Shown piece after piece: positions 23,474 through 31,458 of a DNA stretch of 64,000 nucleotides (position 1 is the first letter of the stretch; each line of letters starts with the position of its first letter). The notes beneath the pieces are model-generated. The model was not told the DNA's origin. It saw only the letters and a list, made by a program, of their open reading frames with translations, and ran no database searches. Made by a program: the position numbers and the translations under genes. Source of the DNA: an uncultured Pseudodesulfovibrio sp. GTDB lineage: Bacteria > Desulfobacterota > Desulfovibrionia > Desulfovibrionales > Desulfovibrionaceae. The stretch spans positions 124,001 to 188,000 of the forward strand of contig NZ_OY760059.1 in NCBI RefSeq assembly GCF_963662885.1, given 5' to 3'.

Positions 23474-24200
23474 CGCTGTCCTCCTTGTGATCGGACCCGG
23501 CAAAGAGCTGGCGGCCGAGCATGGCCAGGACGCCGAGGCCGGACAGGGCCACGATGCCCTTGATGAACGGGGCGGACTCCTTCATGGCCACCATGGAGGC
23601 GGGCACCACGGCCTCGCCGCCCCAGTTGCCCGGTCCGGGATCGCCCAGATAGTACATGTTCGGCAGGGTATCGGTCTTGGCCGACACGCGGGTCAGCCGC
23701 TCCTTGTTCTTGCGATACAGGGCCCCGGCCGCGCTGGTCGGGTCGTTGATGTCGCCGAAGACGCGGGCCTTGGTCGGACAGGTGTCCACGCAGGCGGGCT
23801 GAAGCCCTGCGGCCCGGCGCTCGGGGCAGTAGTTGCACTTGTCCGCCTTGCGCGTGACCTCGTTGCGATACCGCGCATTGTAGGGGCAGGCCGGGATGCA
23901 GTTGCCGCAGCCGATGCACAGGGACGCGTCGATGACCACCTCCCCGGTGTCGTGATCCTTGTAGGTCGCGCCCGTGGGACAGGCGGTCACGCAGGTCGGA
24001 ATCTCACAGTGCATGCACGCGCCCGGCTGGAACCGCGCCTTGTTGTCCGCGATGCCGGGCACAACCCGGTAATCGTCATGCTTGATCCAGTTCCGGAACT
24101 GGCCTTCGGGAACGTTGTTGGCGACCTTGCAGGCGGCCACGCACCCCTTACAGTCGATGCACTTGGCCGCATCGATGACCATGGCGAGTTGCTGTGCCAT
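23466..24200 (-). CDS. Four-cluster [4Fe-4S] electron transfer subunit (DmsB/PhsB type)
   Basis: 244 residues with four cysteine groups: CIDCKGCVAAC near residue 14, CMHCEIPTCVTAC near 62, CIGCGNCIPAC near 95, and CNYC plus CVDTC near 122-140. These sixteen cysteines hold four [4Fe-4S] clusters passing electrons between cytochrome b and the molybdopterin subunit. Unusually, residues about 215-237 form a hydrophobic stretch near the C-terminus that could anchor it to the membrane. Its ATG at 24200 overlaps the molybdopterin gene's stop by one base. No own signal peptide is seen, so it probably leaves with the Tat partner. Confidence 0.92.
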   Translation of the reverse strand: MAQQLAMVIDAAKCIDCKGCVAACKVANNVPEGQFRNWIKHDDYRVVPGIADNKARFQPGACMHCEIPTCVTACPTGATYKDHDTGEVVIDASLCIGCGNCIPACPYNARYRNEVTRKADKCNYCPERRAAGLQPACVDTCPTKARVFGDINDPTSAAGALYRKNKERLTRVSAKTDTLPNMYYLGDPGPGNWGGEAVVPASMVAMKESAPFIKGIVALSGLGVLAMLGRQLFAGSDHKEDSDA

Positions 24201-26395
24201 TACGCCACCTTCCTTGTTACGGAGACAAACGTGGTGTGCATGGACGCGTTGCCGGTGATGGCGTCGAAGTCGTCGTCCAGCAGCTCGTTGATGGAAGCGC
24301 CGTTGTTGTGGGACAACTGCTGCATGGTGGACAGGGTGTTGTAACCCGAGAGCATGAACACCGTATCCGGCCTGATGCGGTCCGTGACCTCGGCCCTGAG
24401 TTCCTGGCGGCCCACCGGGCTGGTCACCTCGACCAGATCGCCGTCGCCTATGCCGAGTTCGCCCGCGGCTTCGGGATTGAGCCACAGGGTGTTGGTCGGC
24501 AGGAACTGGTGCAACAGCGCGTTGTTGGCCGTGGAAGACTGGGTAAGCATGGCGTTGCGGCCGATGACCATGCGGAACTGGTTCTTGGGCGGCCCGGCCG
24601 GAGGCGTATAGTTGGGCAGCGGGTCCAGCCCCATCTGCTCGTAACGCTGGTTGTACAGCTCGACCTTCTTGGACAGGGTCTTGTAGATGCGCCCGTCGTA
24701 GATGCCGTAGACCTTGGACGGATTGTAGTACACGCCGTCACGGTCCATGACGCCGAGCGCTTCCGGAATGTCGCGGGTCTGCTTCTCGCGGTACTCGTCG
24801 ATGGTGAAGTCGAAGAATTCACCGAGCTCCATGCGGTTCGCGATGCCCTTCATGATGTCGAACAGGGCCCTGGACTCGTAGAGCGGCTCGATGACCGGGT
24901 CGCGCTTGACCACGCAGGCGCAGGCCACGGAACCCTGCAGACCCGAACACGGGTCCTTGCGTTCCAGGTAGCTCTGCGACGGCAGGACCAGATCGGCCAT
25001 CCAGGCGGTGTCGGACATGGCGATGTCCACCACGGTGACGAAGTCCATCTTGTTCATCATCTCGATGGTCTTCTTGCGATTGGGCGCGGTACCCATGGGG
25101 TTGGTCTTGTAGATGAACCAGCCTCGGATGGGGTACGGATCGTCGGCCAGGACAGCGTCGCGGGTGACCACGAAGGAACCCTCGTGCTCGAACATCATCG
25201 GCACCTTGCCCGCGTCGATGCGGTCCTCATGGTTCTCATCGTACCAGGGAGCGTCGAAGGGTACGCCCTTGAGCCCCACCTGGCGCGCGGCCAGCAGCCC
25301 GCCGGGCTTGTCCCAGTTGCCGAGCAACCCGTTGACGATGGCGAAGCTGCGGCGGATCTGGGTGGAGTCCTCGTAGTCCGAGGTCCGGCGGCCTGGGTAG
25401 ACCATGGAGGCAGGGGCGGCAGCGGCCAGCTCCCTGGCCATGCGGGCGATGTCCTCGGCCGGGATGCCGCACTGCTCGGCCGCGAAGCCGGGCGTGTACT
25501 GCTGCACATGGGCAGCAAGCTGTTCCATGCCGAAGGTCTTCTCCTCGATCCACTGCGGATCGTAGAGCTTCTCATTGATGATCACATGGGCCAGGGCGAG
25601 CATGAACGCCATGTCCGTGCCGGGCCTGACCGGATACCACTCATGGGAAAGAGCCGCGGTCTTGGTGTAACGCGGGTCCAGCGTGACCAGCTTGCAGCCG
25701 TTCTCGCGGATGGCGGTCATCAGATCGATGGAGTCCGGGGTGACCAGCGCCTCGAAACGGTTGGCCCCGACCATCATGACATATTTGGAATTAAGCACAT
25801 CCGCGAACGGCACCTCGCCGAAGGTGTCCAGGAAGGCGCGACTGCCCGAGACCAGACACAGGGACTCGTGCGAGGTCACGTTGAAGGACCCGTAGACTTC
25901 GGCGAACCGGCCCACGAACTGCGAATGCAGGTCAGAGCCCGCCGTGAAAAGGTGCCCGCAGGGGGTATACTTCTCGCGGACCTCGGCCATCTTGGTCGCG
26001 GCCATATCCAGGGCCTCGTCCCAGGGAATACGCTGCCATTTGCCCTCCCCGCGCGCGCCCTTGCGCAACAGGGGATGCTTGAGGCGGTCCGGGTCGTAGA
26101 CCTGGGCCAGGCCCGCGTTGCCGCGCGCGCAGAGCATGCCCCTGGACTTCAGAAACTTGGGGTTGGGGTCGAGCTTGGTGGCCACACCGTTCTCGACACG
26201 GGCGATGAGCCCGCACTTGTTGAAACACATGTCGCAAGCCGAAAACCTGGAATCCCAGGCGGGCTTGGCGGGCGATGCCGCATGGGCCTTGGTCAGGCCG
26301 CCGAGCAGGGCCGGGCCGCCCACAGCCCCTGCCGCCACCAGGCCTGAGGCCCGGAAGAAATCGCGGCGGGACATCGTCTGCTTTGAACTTGGCAC
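24200..26395 (-). CDS. Tat-exported molybdopterin oxidoreductase, Phs/Psr (thiosulfate/polysulfide reductase) type
   Basis: 731 residues. A twin-arginine signal (MSRRDFFRASG, residues 8-18) sends it folded to the periplasm. The N-terminal [4Fe-4S] site is CDMCFNKC near 54 with a fourth Cys in GMLCARGN. SHESLC near 175 offers a Cys as molybdenum ligand, as in the PhsA/PsrA group. The C-terminal dinucleotide-binding domain starts near 600. The b-type membrane subunit and rhodanese neighbours favour thiosulfate or polysulfide as substrate; tetrathionate or another oxyanion is possible. The GTG start at 26395 has GGAGG six bases upstream. The TorD-type protein is the likely chaperone. Confidence 0.88.
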   Translation of the reverse strand: MPSSKQTMSRRDFFRASGLVAAGAVGGPALLGGLTKAHAASPAKPAWDSRFSACDMCFNKCGLIARVENGVATKLDPNPKFLKSRGMLCARGNAGLAQVYDPDRLKHPLLRKGARGEGKWQRIPWDEALDMAATKMAEVREKYTPCGHLFTAGSDLHSQFVGRFAEVYGSFNVTSHESLCLVSGSRAFLDTFGEVPFADVLNSKYVMMVGANRFEALVTPDSIDLMTAIRENGCKLVTLDPRYTKTAALSHEWYPVRPGTDMAFMLALAHVIINEKLYDPQWIEEKTFGMEQLAAHVQQYTPGFAAEQCGIPAEDIARMARELAAAAPASMVYPGRRTSDYEDSTQIRRSFAIVNGLLGNWDKPGGLLAARQVGLKGVPFDAPWYDENHEDRIDAGKVPMMFEHEGSFVVTRDAVLADDPYPIRGWFIYKTNPMGTAPNRKKTIEMMNKMDFVTVVDIAMSDTAWMADLVLPSQSYLERKDPCSGLQGSVACACVVKRDPVIEPLYESRALFDIMKGIANRMELGEFFDFTIDEYREKQTRDIPEALGVMDRDGVYYNPSKVYGIYDGRIYKTLSKKVELYNQRYEQMGLDPLPNYTPPAGPPKNQFRMVIGRNAMLTQSSTANNALLHQFLPTNTLWLNPEAAGELGIGDGDLVEVTSPVGRQELRAEVTDRIRPDTVFMLSGYNTLSTMQQLSHNNGASINELLDDDFDAITGNASMHTTFVSVTRKVA

Positions 26396-26519
26396 TGGGT
26401 ACCTCCAGCTGTCCGCACTACTGTCGGGTAGGGTTCCCCCCTGCTCCGGCTTCCCGGCTCGGAGCCTGAGGGATCGTTCGTGTCGAGCTGCGCCCCGCCT
26501 CCTCCAGGAGGGCGCAATG

Positions 26520-26548
26520 GCCGCGTCGGGAGGAGAACCCGACGCGGC
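26520..26548. terminator. Hairpin between cytochrome c and molybdopterin genes
   Basis: Eleven-base perfect arms (26520-26530 and 26538-26548) with a 7-base loop, 16 bases after the cytochrome stop. No T-run follows on the minus strand. It may partially terminate or process the transcript, giving more cytochrome than downstream subunits. Confidence 0.45.
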
Positions 26549-26563
26549 TTGAGCCGCACTGCG

Positions 26564-26884
26564 CTAGCTGCACTTGGCCGGGGACGGGGAATCCTTGGCG
26601 TAGTCGTGCAGGTAGGTGAAGATGTCGTTCAAATCCTTTTCGTTGACGGTCCAGTCCGGGCTGCACTTGATCTTGCCCGTGTCCGAGAACAGGGCGGTCC
26701 ATTCAGCCTGGGTCTTGTCCGCCGGGCTCATATCGCTGGCGGTGCTGCCATGACAGGAACGGCAGTTCTTGCGGTACAGGAACTTGCCCTTACGGGCGTT
26801 GCCCCCGCCCATGGCAAAGGCCATGGAGACGGCAAAGACGGTAATCATAGCCGTTGCCACGGCCAAAATGAGCTTGCTTTTCAT
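26564..26884 (-). CDS. Periplasmic monohaem c-type cytochrome
   Basis: 106 residues with a signal peptide (core 5-20, ending MAFA) and one haem-binding motif CRSCH near residue 46. A later Met or His could be the sixth ligand; the exact one is unclear. A pair of further cysteines (near 78 and 105) is unusual for a small cytochrome c. It is the first gene of the molybdoenzyme transcription unit and may exchange electrons with it in the periplasm. ATG 26884 has GGAGG five bases upstream. Confidence 0.87.
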   Translation of the reverse strand: MKSKLILAVATAMITVFAVSMAFAMGGGNARKGKFLYRKNCRSCHGSTASDMSPADKTQAEWTALFSDTGKIKCSPDWTVNEKDLNDIFTYLHDYAKDSPSPAKCS

Positions 26885-26969
26885 GGTCCCTCCAAAGTTG
26901 ACTTGTTGCACGTTCAAAAAACGGTTTTCACACTCTTACAAGCCATATGGCCTGTTTAAATCCTTGAAC

Positions 26970-26975
26970 ATTATA
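26970..26975 (-). promoter_or_regulatory. Candidate -10 box of the cytochrome/molybdoenzyme operon
   Basis: A perfect TATAAT on the minus strand, 86 bases before the cytochrome start. The matching -35 region (GAAGGC at 17 bp) is poor, which suits a regulated promoter. The palindrome at 27007-27025 lies just upstream. Confidence 0.4.
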
Positions 26976-27006
26976 ACCTGTGATCTATATCTGCCTTCGA
27001 TTCACG

Positions 27007-27025
27007 TATACCCATACGGGGTATA
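27007..27025. promoter_or_regulatory. Candidate CsoR-family operator (perfect inverted repeat)
   Basis: TATACCC and GGGTATA are perfect 7-base arms separated by ATACG. This AT-rich-edge, C/G-tract form is characteristic of CsoR/CstR-type operators. It sits in the divergent region between the cytochrome operon and fecR-like gene, 123 and 137 bases from their starts. The repressor at 19496-19789 is the obvious candidate ligand. Confidence 0.55.
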
Positions 27026-27161
27026 GGTGTCAAGGGGGTTACATCGAAATTCCTGATAAATAAGGTCCAAAATAACGGTTCAAAGTGATAGAGGTAGACT
27101 TTCAAGGGGGATAGGAATACGTAAAACATGGAATCCGATATCCATTCAGGAGGTTCTGTCC

Positions 27162-27668
27162 ATGTCACGATCCGGAATCGCCGTCCGGCCGCTCGGCTGG
27201 ATGACGCGCGAAAAACGCCTTTGGGTCTGGAGTCTGGCCCTGGCGCTGCTTTTCACCTGCTGCCCGCCCCGGTCCGTCATGGCCGTGGAACGCGCCCAGG
27301 CCGTGGGTACGATCAAGACCGTGAGCGGCGAGGCGTTCGTGGAACGGCTCGAGGAACGGCTGCCCGCATCGGTGGGCGACTACCTGCTCCAGGGCGATAC
27401 CCTCATCACCGGCAAGAATTCCTCCATGGGCGTGATCTTCCGCGACGACACGCTCCTCTCTCTGGGCCCCGGCTCCAGAGTGACCATCGATACCTTCGTC
27501 TTTGATCCGGCCAAGGATCATCTCGATTTCCTGACCAAGGTGAACAAGGGTACGGTCCAGTTCATCTCCGGCCAGATCGCCAAGCTCAAGCCCGGCGCCA
27601 TGGAGGTCGAGACCCCGCTGTCCACCATAGGAATCCGGGGGACCCGGTTCCTCATCAAGGTCGATTAG
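27162..27668 (+). CDS. FecR-domain periplasmic protein
   Basis: 168 residues: an N-terminal hydrophobic segment (about 20-40) that acts as signal or anchor, then a FecR domain. Recognisable parts are VGTIKTVSGEAFVER near 47, GDTLITGKNSSMGVIFRDDT near 78, and a final VETPLSTIGIRGTRFLIKV strand. Stand-alone FecR domains of this kind are found in envelope proteins of deltaproteobacteria; no sigma factor or FecA partner is adjacent. The ATG follows a strong AGGAGG. It lies 9 bases before an OmpA-like lipoprotein gene, so a shared envelope role is likely. Confidence 0.82.
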   Translation: MSRSGIAVRPLGWMTREKRLWVWSLALALLFTCCPPRSVMAVERAQAVGTIKTVSGEAFVERLEERLPASVGDYLLQGDTLITGKNSSMGVIFRDDTLLSLGPGSRVTIDTFVFDPAKDHLDFLTKVNKGTVQFISGQIAKLKPGAMEVETPLSTIGIRGTRFLIKVD

Positions 27669-27677
27669 GAGCGCACC

Positions 27678-28256
27678 ATGAAACAATACGCACTCATCCT
27701 TCTTGTCGGCCTGCTGCTCGCCGGTTGCGGCGGCGGACAGACCATCGTCCTACTGCCGGACCTGAACGGACACGTGGGCGAAGTCACCGTGACCTCCGAA
27801 GGCGGGCAGACCGCAACCCTGACCGAAGCCAACCAGGCCGTTACCGGCACCTCCAAGGTGACCACCCTGAGCGACGCCCAGGTCCAGTCCGAATTCGGTG
27901 CGGCCATAGCCGCTCAGCCCATGCCCACCGCCCGGTTCATTCTCCACTTCTTCAGCGACTCGTCCGAGCTGACGGCCGAGTCCAAAAAGCTCATCCCGGA
28001 CGTCATGCAGAGCTGGCGCGACCGCAACGCCACTGACGTGTCCGTCATCGGCCACACCGATACCGTTGGCGAGAAGCAGTACAACTATGACCTGTCCGTA
28101 CGACGGGCCCAAAAGGTCCGCGACCTGCTGGTCAAGGCGGGCATGCCCGAGGACATTATCCAGATGACCTCCCACGGCGAGGAAAACCCGCTCATCCCCA
28201 CCCCGGACGGCAAATCCGAACCCCGGAACCGCCGGGTCGAAGTACTGGTCCGCTAA
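27678..28256 (+). CDS. OmpA-family lipoprotein
   Basis: 192 residues starting with a lipoprotein signal peptide (lipobox LLAGC at residues 13-17), so Cys17 should be lipidated. The C-terminal half is an OmpA/MotB peptidoglycan-binding domain, with VIGHTDTVGEKQYNYDLSVRR near 130 and a final NRRVEVLV strand. It probably tethers the outer membrane to peptidoglycan. The central ~60 residues are unassigned. It follows the FecR-domain gene by 9 bases and is closed by a strong terminator. Confidence 0.88.
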   Translation: MKQYALILLVGLLLAGCGGGQTIVLLPDLNGHVGEVTVTSEGGQTATLTEANQAVTGTSKVTTLSDAQVQSEFGAAIAAQPMPTARFILHFFSDSSELTAESKKLIPDVMQSWRDRNATDVSVIGHTDTVGEKQYNYDLSVRRAQKVRDLLVKAGMPEDIIQMTSHGEENPLIPTPDGKSEPRNRRVEVLVR

Positions 28257-28280
28257 CGGGCCGGCTCGAACACGAAATGA

Positions 28281-28314
28281 AAAAGCCCCCGCGTAACGTT
28301 GCGCGGGGGCTTTT
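28281..28314 (+). terminator. Intrinsic terminator after the OmpA-like lipoprotein gene
   Basis: Arms AAAAGCCCCCGCG (28281-28293) and CGCGGGGGCTTTT (28302-28314) with an 8-base loop and flanking A and T runs. It can work on both strands, ending the phosphoesterase transcript as well. Confidence 0.9.
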
Positions 28315-28337
28315 CTGATCATCTTGTGCGGGTGCGT

Positions 28338-29063
28338 CTACCAGAGGCGGTCGGCGAACCCTCGGTGGAATCCGCGGGCCACGATCAGATCGGCGGTCTT
28401 CTTGATGTCATACGGAATGAAACGCATGGTCAGCGCCCGGCTCTCCAGGTTGAAGATCCCGTACTTGGCGCGGTTGTCCCCGTCGCGCGGCTGGCCCACC
28501 GAACCGATGTTCACCAGGTGGCGCACGCCCTGTTCCAGCACGGTCTCGCCTTCGCCCAGGACATGCCGGGCCGCATTGCCGCGGAGGCAGGTATAGCGCC
28601 CCAGGTCATGGGTATGCCCCACGAAACAGACGTCCTCCGCATATCGGGCAAAGACCCCGGCCATCTCGTCCCGGTACTTCCAGAGATATTCTGTAATGGA
28701 ATCCGGCGGCAGCCCATGAACGAACCGGCAGCCGTGTTCGACAATGGCCTTGTGCCGCGAGATAAGCCACTGGTAGGTCTCTTCGGAAATCATCTCGCGG
28801 GTGCGCCGCAGCATGTCCGCCGCAGGCTGGTTGAAGCCGCGCAGATAAAGGATGTTGATCAGCCCCTGCTCGTGGTTGCCCATGGTGCACTCCACCCCGC
28901 GCTCGCGCAGCAGGTCCACGCACTCCTGCGGCTGTGGGCCATACCCGATCATGTCCCCCAGGCAATACACCGCGTCCACGGACTGGCGGTCCATATCGGC
29001 CAGGACCTCTTTCAAGGCCTCGAAGTTGCCGTGCACGTCGGACAGGATCGCTATACGGGTCAT
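28338..29063 (-). CDS. Metallophosphoesterase, diadenosine-tetraphosphatase-like
   Basis: 241 residues with the full calcineurin-like motif set: ILSDVHGN near residue 6, CLGDMIGYGPQP near 35, MGNHE near 61 and GHTHD near 148. GNHE is intact, unlike the GNQD of the paralogue at 3031. The size and the GYGPQP insert resemble ApaH-like or YfcE-like enzymes annotated as serine/threonine phosphatase or Ap4A hydrolase. The substrate is not defined. It has no signal peptide and is likely cytoplasmic. Confidence 0.85.
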   Translation of the reverse strand: MTRIAILSDVHGNFEALKEVLADMDRQSVDAVYCLGDMIGYGPQPQECVDLLRERGVECTMGNHEQGLINILYLRGFNQPAADMLRRTREMISEETYQWLISRHKAIVEHGCRFVHGLPPDSITEYLWKYRDEMAGVFARYAEDVCFVGHTHDLGRYTCLRGNAARHVLGEGETVLEQGVRHLVNIGSVGQPRDGDNRAKYGIFNLESRALTMRFIPYDIKKTADLIVARGFHRGFADRLW

Positions 29064-29117
29064 GCGGCGAACCTAACCTTTCACCGCCCCCCGCGCAAGA
29101 CGCGGCCGCCGGAGGAT

Positions 29118-29184
29118 GCCTCCGGCGGCCAGAGGGGAAACTTTTGGAAAAGTTTCCCCTCTGGACTCCCCTTCAAAACTTTAT
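29118..29184 (+). repeat. Dispersed intergenic hairpin repeat, copy 1
   Basis: GCCTCCGGCGGCC is followed by a perfect 15-base stem (29131-29145 with 29148-29162), then CTGGACTCCCCTTCAAAACT. The same order of parts recurs at 38309-38377 and, inverted, at 38494-38585. The first block also pairs with the preceding GGCCGCCGGAGG (29104-29115). Confidence 0.75.
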
Positions 29185-29278
29185 GTGAGCCTTCGGCAAG
29201 GGCGTACGGACGCGGTCCTGCTTGCCTTTGATCTTGAGGATGACGCACGCCGTCAGGCTTTCGAGAGTGGTGCAGCTG

Positions 29279-29353
29279 TGCATTTTCTTCCGGCCGGGGC
29301 AACCGCAGCGTAGCCGTCTACGTGAGGATTGGCCCGGCCGGAAAAAATGTGCA
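29279..29353 (-). terminator. Long inverted repeat downstream of acs
   Basis: Arms of about 20 bases (29279-29298 and 29333-29353) pair with a few mismatches around a 34-base loop; on the minus strand the first arm includes a T6 run. It begins 30 bases after the acs stop and may act in termination or transcript stability. Confidence 0.4.
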
Positions 29354-29382
29354 GATGGCCCGCTATCGGAAGCCGCGTCGTG

Positions 29383-31299
29383 TTAATCGTCGTCCAGGCC
29401 GGTCAGGTCGCCTATCTCGAAACCGCATTCCTCGGCCTTGAGCACGCGGCGCATGAGTTTGCCGGAGCGGGTTTTGGGCAGGGAGTCGCGAAACTCGATG
29501 GATTTGATAACGGCCACGGGGCCGAGTTCGTTGCGGATGGTCTTTTTGAGGTCCTTGATCAGGTCGTCGCCCGGTTCAAACCCGTCGTTGAGCATGACGA
29601 ACGCCTTGGCGGCCTCGCCCTTGATCTGGTCGGGCACGCCGATGGCGGCGCATTCGCAAACCGCCGGGTGCACGCCGAAGGCTGCCTCGAGCTCGGCGGA
29701 GCCGATGCGGTGTCCGGCGATGTTGATGACGTCGTCGGCCCGGCCCTGGATCCAGATGTAGCCGTCCTCGTCCTTTCGGGCCACGTCGCCCGCGTAGTAG
29801 ACGCCCGGAATCTGAGACCAGTACTCCTTGAAGCGGTCGTCGTCGTTCCATAGCCCGGTCATCATGGACGGCCAGGGGGAAGTGACCACGAGCAGACCGC
29901 CTTTGCCGGGCGGCACCGGAGTGCCGTCCTTGTCGACCACGTCGACCTCTACGCCGGGCAGGGCCTTGGTCACGGAGCCCGGCTTGAGCACGGAGATGGG
30001 CAGGGGCGAGATCATGAACATGCCGGTCTCGGTCTGCCACCAGGTGTCGAGCACCGGGCACTCGGACCGGCCGATGTTCTTGTACAGCCATATCCACGCA
30101 TCGGGCGAGATGGGTTCGCCCACGGTGCCGAGCAGGCGCAGGGAGGAAAGATCGTGCTGCTTGGGATACTGGGTGCCGAAGCGCATGAGCATGCGGATCA
30201 TGGTCGGCGCGGTGTAAAAGATCGTGACACCGTATTTGGCCACCACTGACCACAGGCGGTCGGCCTGCGGGTAGTTGGGGTGGCCTTCGTACATGACCGA
30301 GGTGGTCCCGGCCATGAGCGGACCGTAGATGCCCGCCGAGTGGCCTGTTACCCAGCCCGGGTCGGCGGTGCACCAGAAAATGTCGGTGGGTTTGATGTCG
30401 AAGACCGTGGTCAGGGTGCGGTGCACACCGACCATGTAGCCACCGTGGGAGTGGACCACGCCCTTGGGCGTACCCGTGGTCCCGGAGGTGTAGAGCAGGA
30501 ACAGCGGGTCGTCCGCGTCCATGACCTCGGTGGGCGCCTCGTTCCGCTCCTGTCGGACCAGATCGTCATAATGGAAGTCCCGGCCGTCGACCATGTCCAC
30601 GCCGATGTTGCAGCGCCGGACCACGACCATGGCCTCCACGCAGTCGGCGCACGCCCCGACCAGGGCCTCGTCCGCGGTCTCCTTGAGGCTGATGATCCGC
30701 CCGTTGCGGTAGAATCCGTCGGAGGTGATCAGCAGCTTGGCCTGGGCGTCGTTGATGCGCTTTCGGAGCGCCTTGGCCGAGAACCCGGCAAAGACAACGG
30801 AGTGGACCGCGCCGATCTTGGCCGCCGCGAGCATGGCAATGACCGTCTCGGGCAGGGGCGGCATGTAGATGACAACGCGGTCGCCCTTGCGGATGCCCAG
30901 GGAACGCAGGGCGTTGGCGAAACGATTGACCTCGCGGTACAGCTCGAAATAGGTGTATTTGCGCTGATCGCCCGGCTCCCCTTCCCAGATGAGCGCGAGC
31001 TTGTTCTTGTTGGCGGTCTCGATATGGCGGTCGAGCGCGTTGTAGACGATGTTGCAGCGCGCGCCCGGGAACCAGCGGTAGAACGGCGCGTCCTTGTCGT
31101 CCATAACCTGATCCCACTTCTTGAACCAGTCCAGCTCGTCGGCGGCCTCCTCCCAGTACCCTGTGGGGTCCATGGCCGCGAACTTGCGCGCGCCCTCCAG
31201 CTCCTGGGGGTTGACGTTGGCTTCGATGACCAATTGCGGGAGCGGACGGAATACCCGTTCCTCCTGAAGCAGATTATCTAGTGCGCCTGACTGGTCCAT
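29383..31299 (-). CDS. acs: Acetyl-CoA synthetase (AMP-forming)
   Basis: Activates acetate to acetyl-CoA through acetyl-AMP. The 638-residue length is typical. Landmarks: N-terminal WFKKWDQVMD near residue 60, the P-loop YTSGTTGTPKGVVHSHGGY near 262, GWVTGHSAGIYGPL near 310, TWWQTETG near 408, and the acetylation motif TRSGKLMRR near 608 with its regulatory lysine. ATG 31299 has GAGGAGG five bases upstream; an upstream in-frame Met adds seven residues without support. It stands alone, 137 bases from the LytTR gene stop. In sulfate reducers this enzyme can feed acetate into biosynthesis. Confidence 0.96.
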   Translation of the reverse strand: MDQSGALDNLLQEERVFRPLPQLVIEANVNPQELEGARKFAAMDPTGYWEEAADELDWFKKWDQVMDDKDAPFYRWFPGARCNIVYNALDRHIETANKNKLALIWEGEPGDQRKYTYFELYREVNRFANALRSLGIRKGDRVVIYMPPLPETVIAMLAAAKIGAVHSVVFAGFSAKALRKRINDAQAKLLITSDGFYRNGRIISLKETADEALVGACADCVEAMVVVRRCNIGVDMVDGRDFHYDDLVRQERNEAPTEVMDADDPLFLLYTSGTTGTPKGVVHSHGGYMVGVHRTLTTVFDIKPTDIFWCTADPGWVTGHSAGIYGPLMAGTTSVMYEGHPNYPQADRLWSVVAKYGVTIFYTAPTMIRMLMRFGTQYPKQHDLSSLRLLGTVGEPISPDAWIWLYKNIGRSECPVLDTWWQTETGMFMISPLPISVLKPGSVTKALPGVEVDVVDKDGTPVPPGKGGLLVVTSPWPSMMTGLWNDDDRFKEYWSQIPGVYYAGDVARKDEDGYIWIQGRADDVINIAGHRIGSAELEAAFGVHPAVCECAAIGVPDQIKGEAAKAFVMLNDGFEPGDDLIKDLKKTIRNELGPVAVIKSIEFRDSLPKTRSGKLMRRVLKAEECGFEIGDLTGLDDD

Positions 31300-31458
31300 G
31301 TGTCCTCCTCGCAGAATCAACCGGAATACCCGGTTTTGCGAGTCTCATTCATAGCATTTTCGTTCCGCAACTCCCGGCTTATTCGGCCAGCGGTAGCAGC
31401 GGCGGGTTAAACGGTCGGACCGGCCGCGGCGGCCCGGTTCCGGGTTCGGCTCATCGGC

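Larger units (their letters stand above)
29064..29382. other. 319-bp intergenic interval with repeats
   Basis: No gene seen. It holds a perfect hairpin (29104-29130), the dispersed repeat copy 1 (29118-29184) and a long inverted repeat near the acs stop (29279-29353). Any promoter for the phosphoesterase gene must lie here, but none is clear. Confidence 0.6.

Noticed and set aside
24194..26347. Long plus-strand frame (717 codons) opposite the molybdopterin subunit
   Set aside because: Antisense shadow of a gene with clear Tat signal and cofactor motifs; no plausible protein features.
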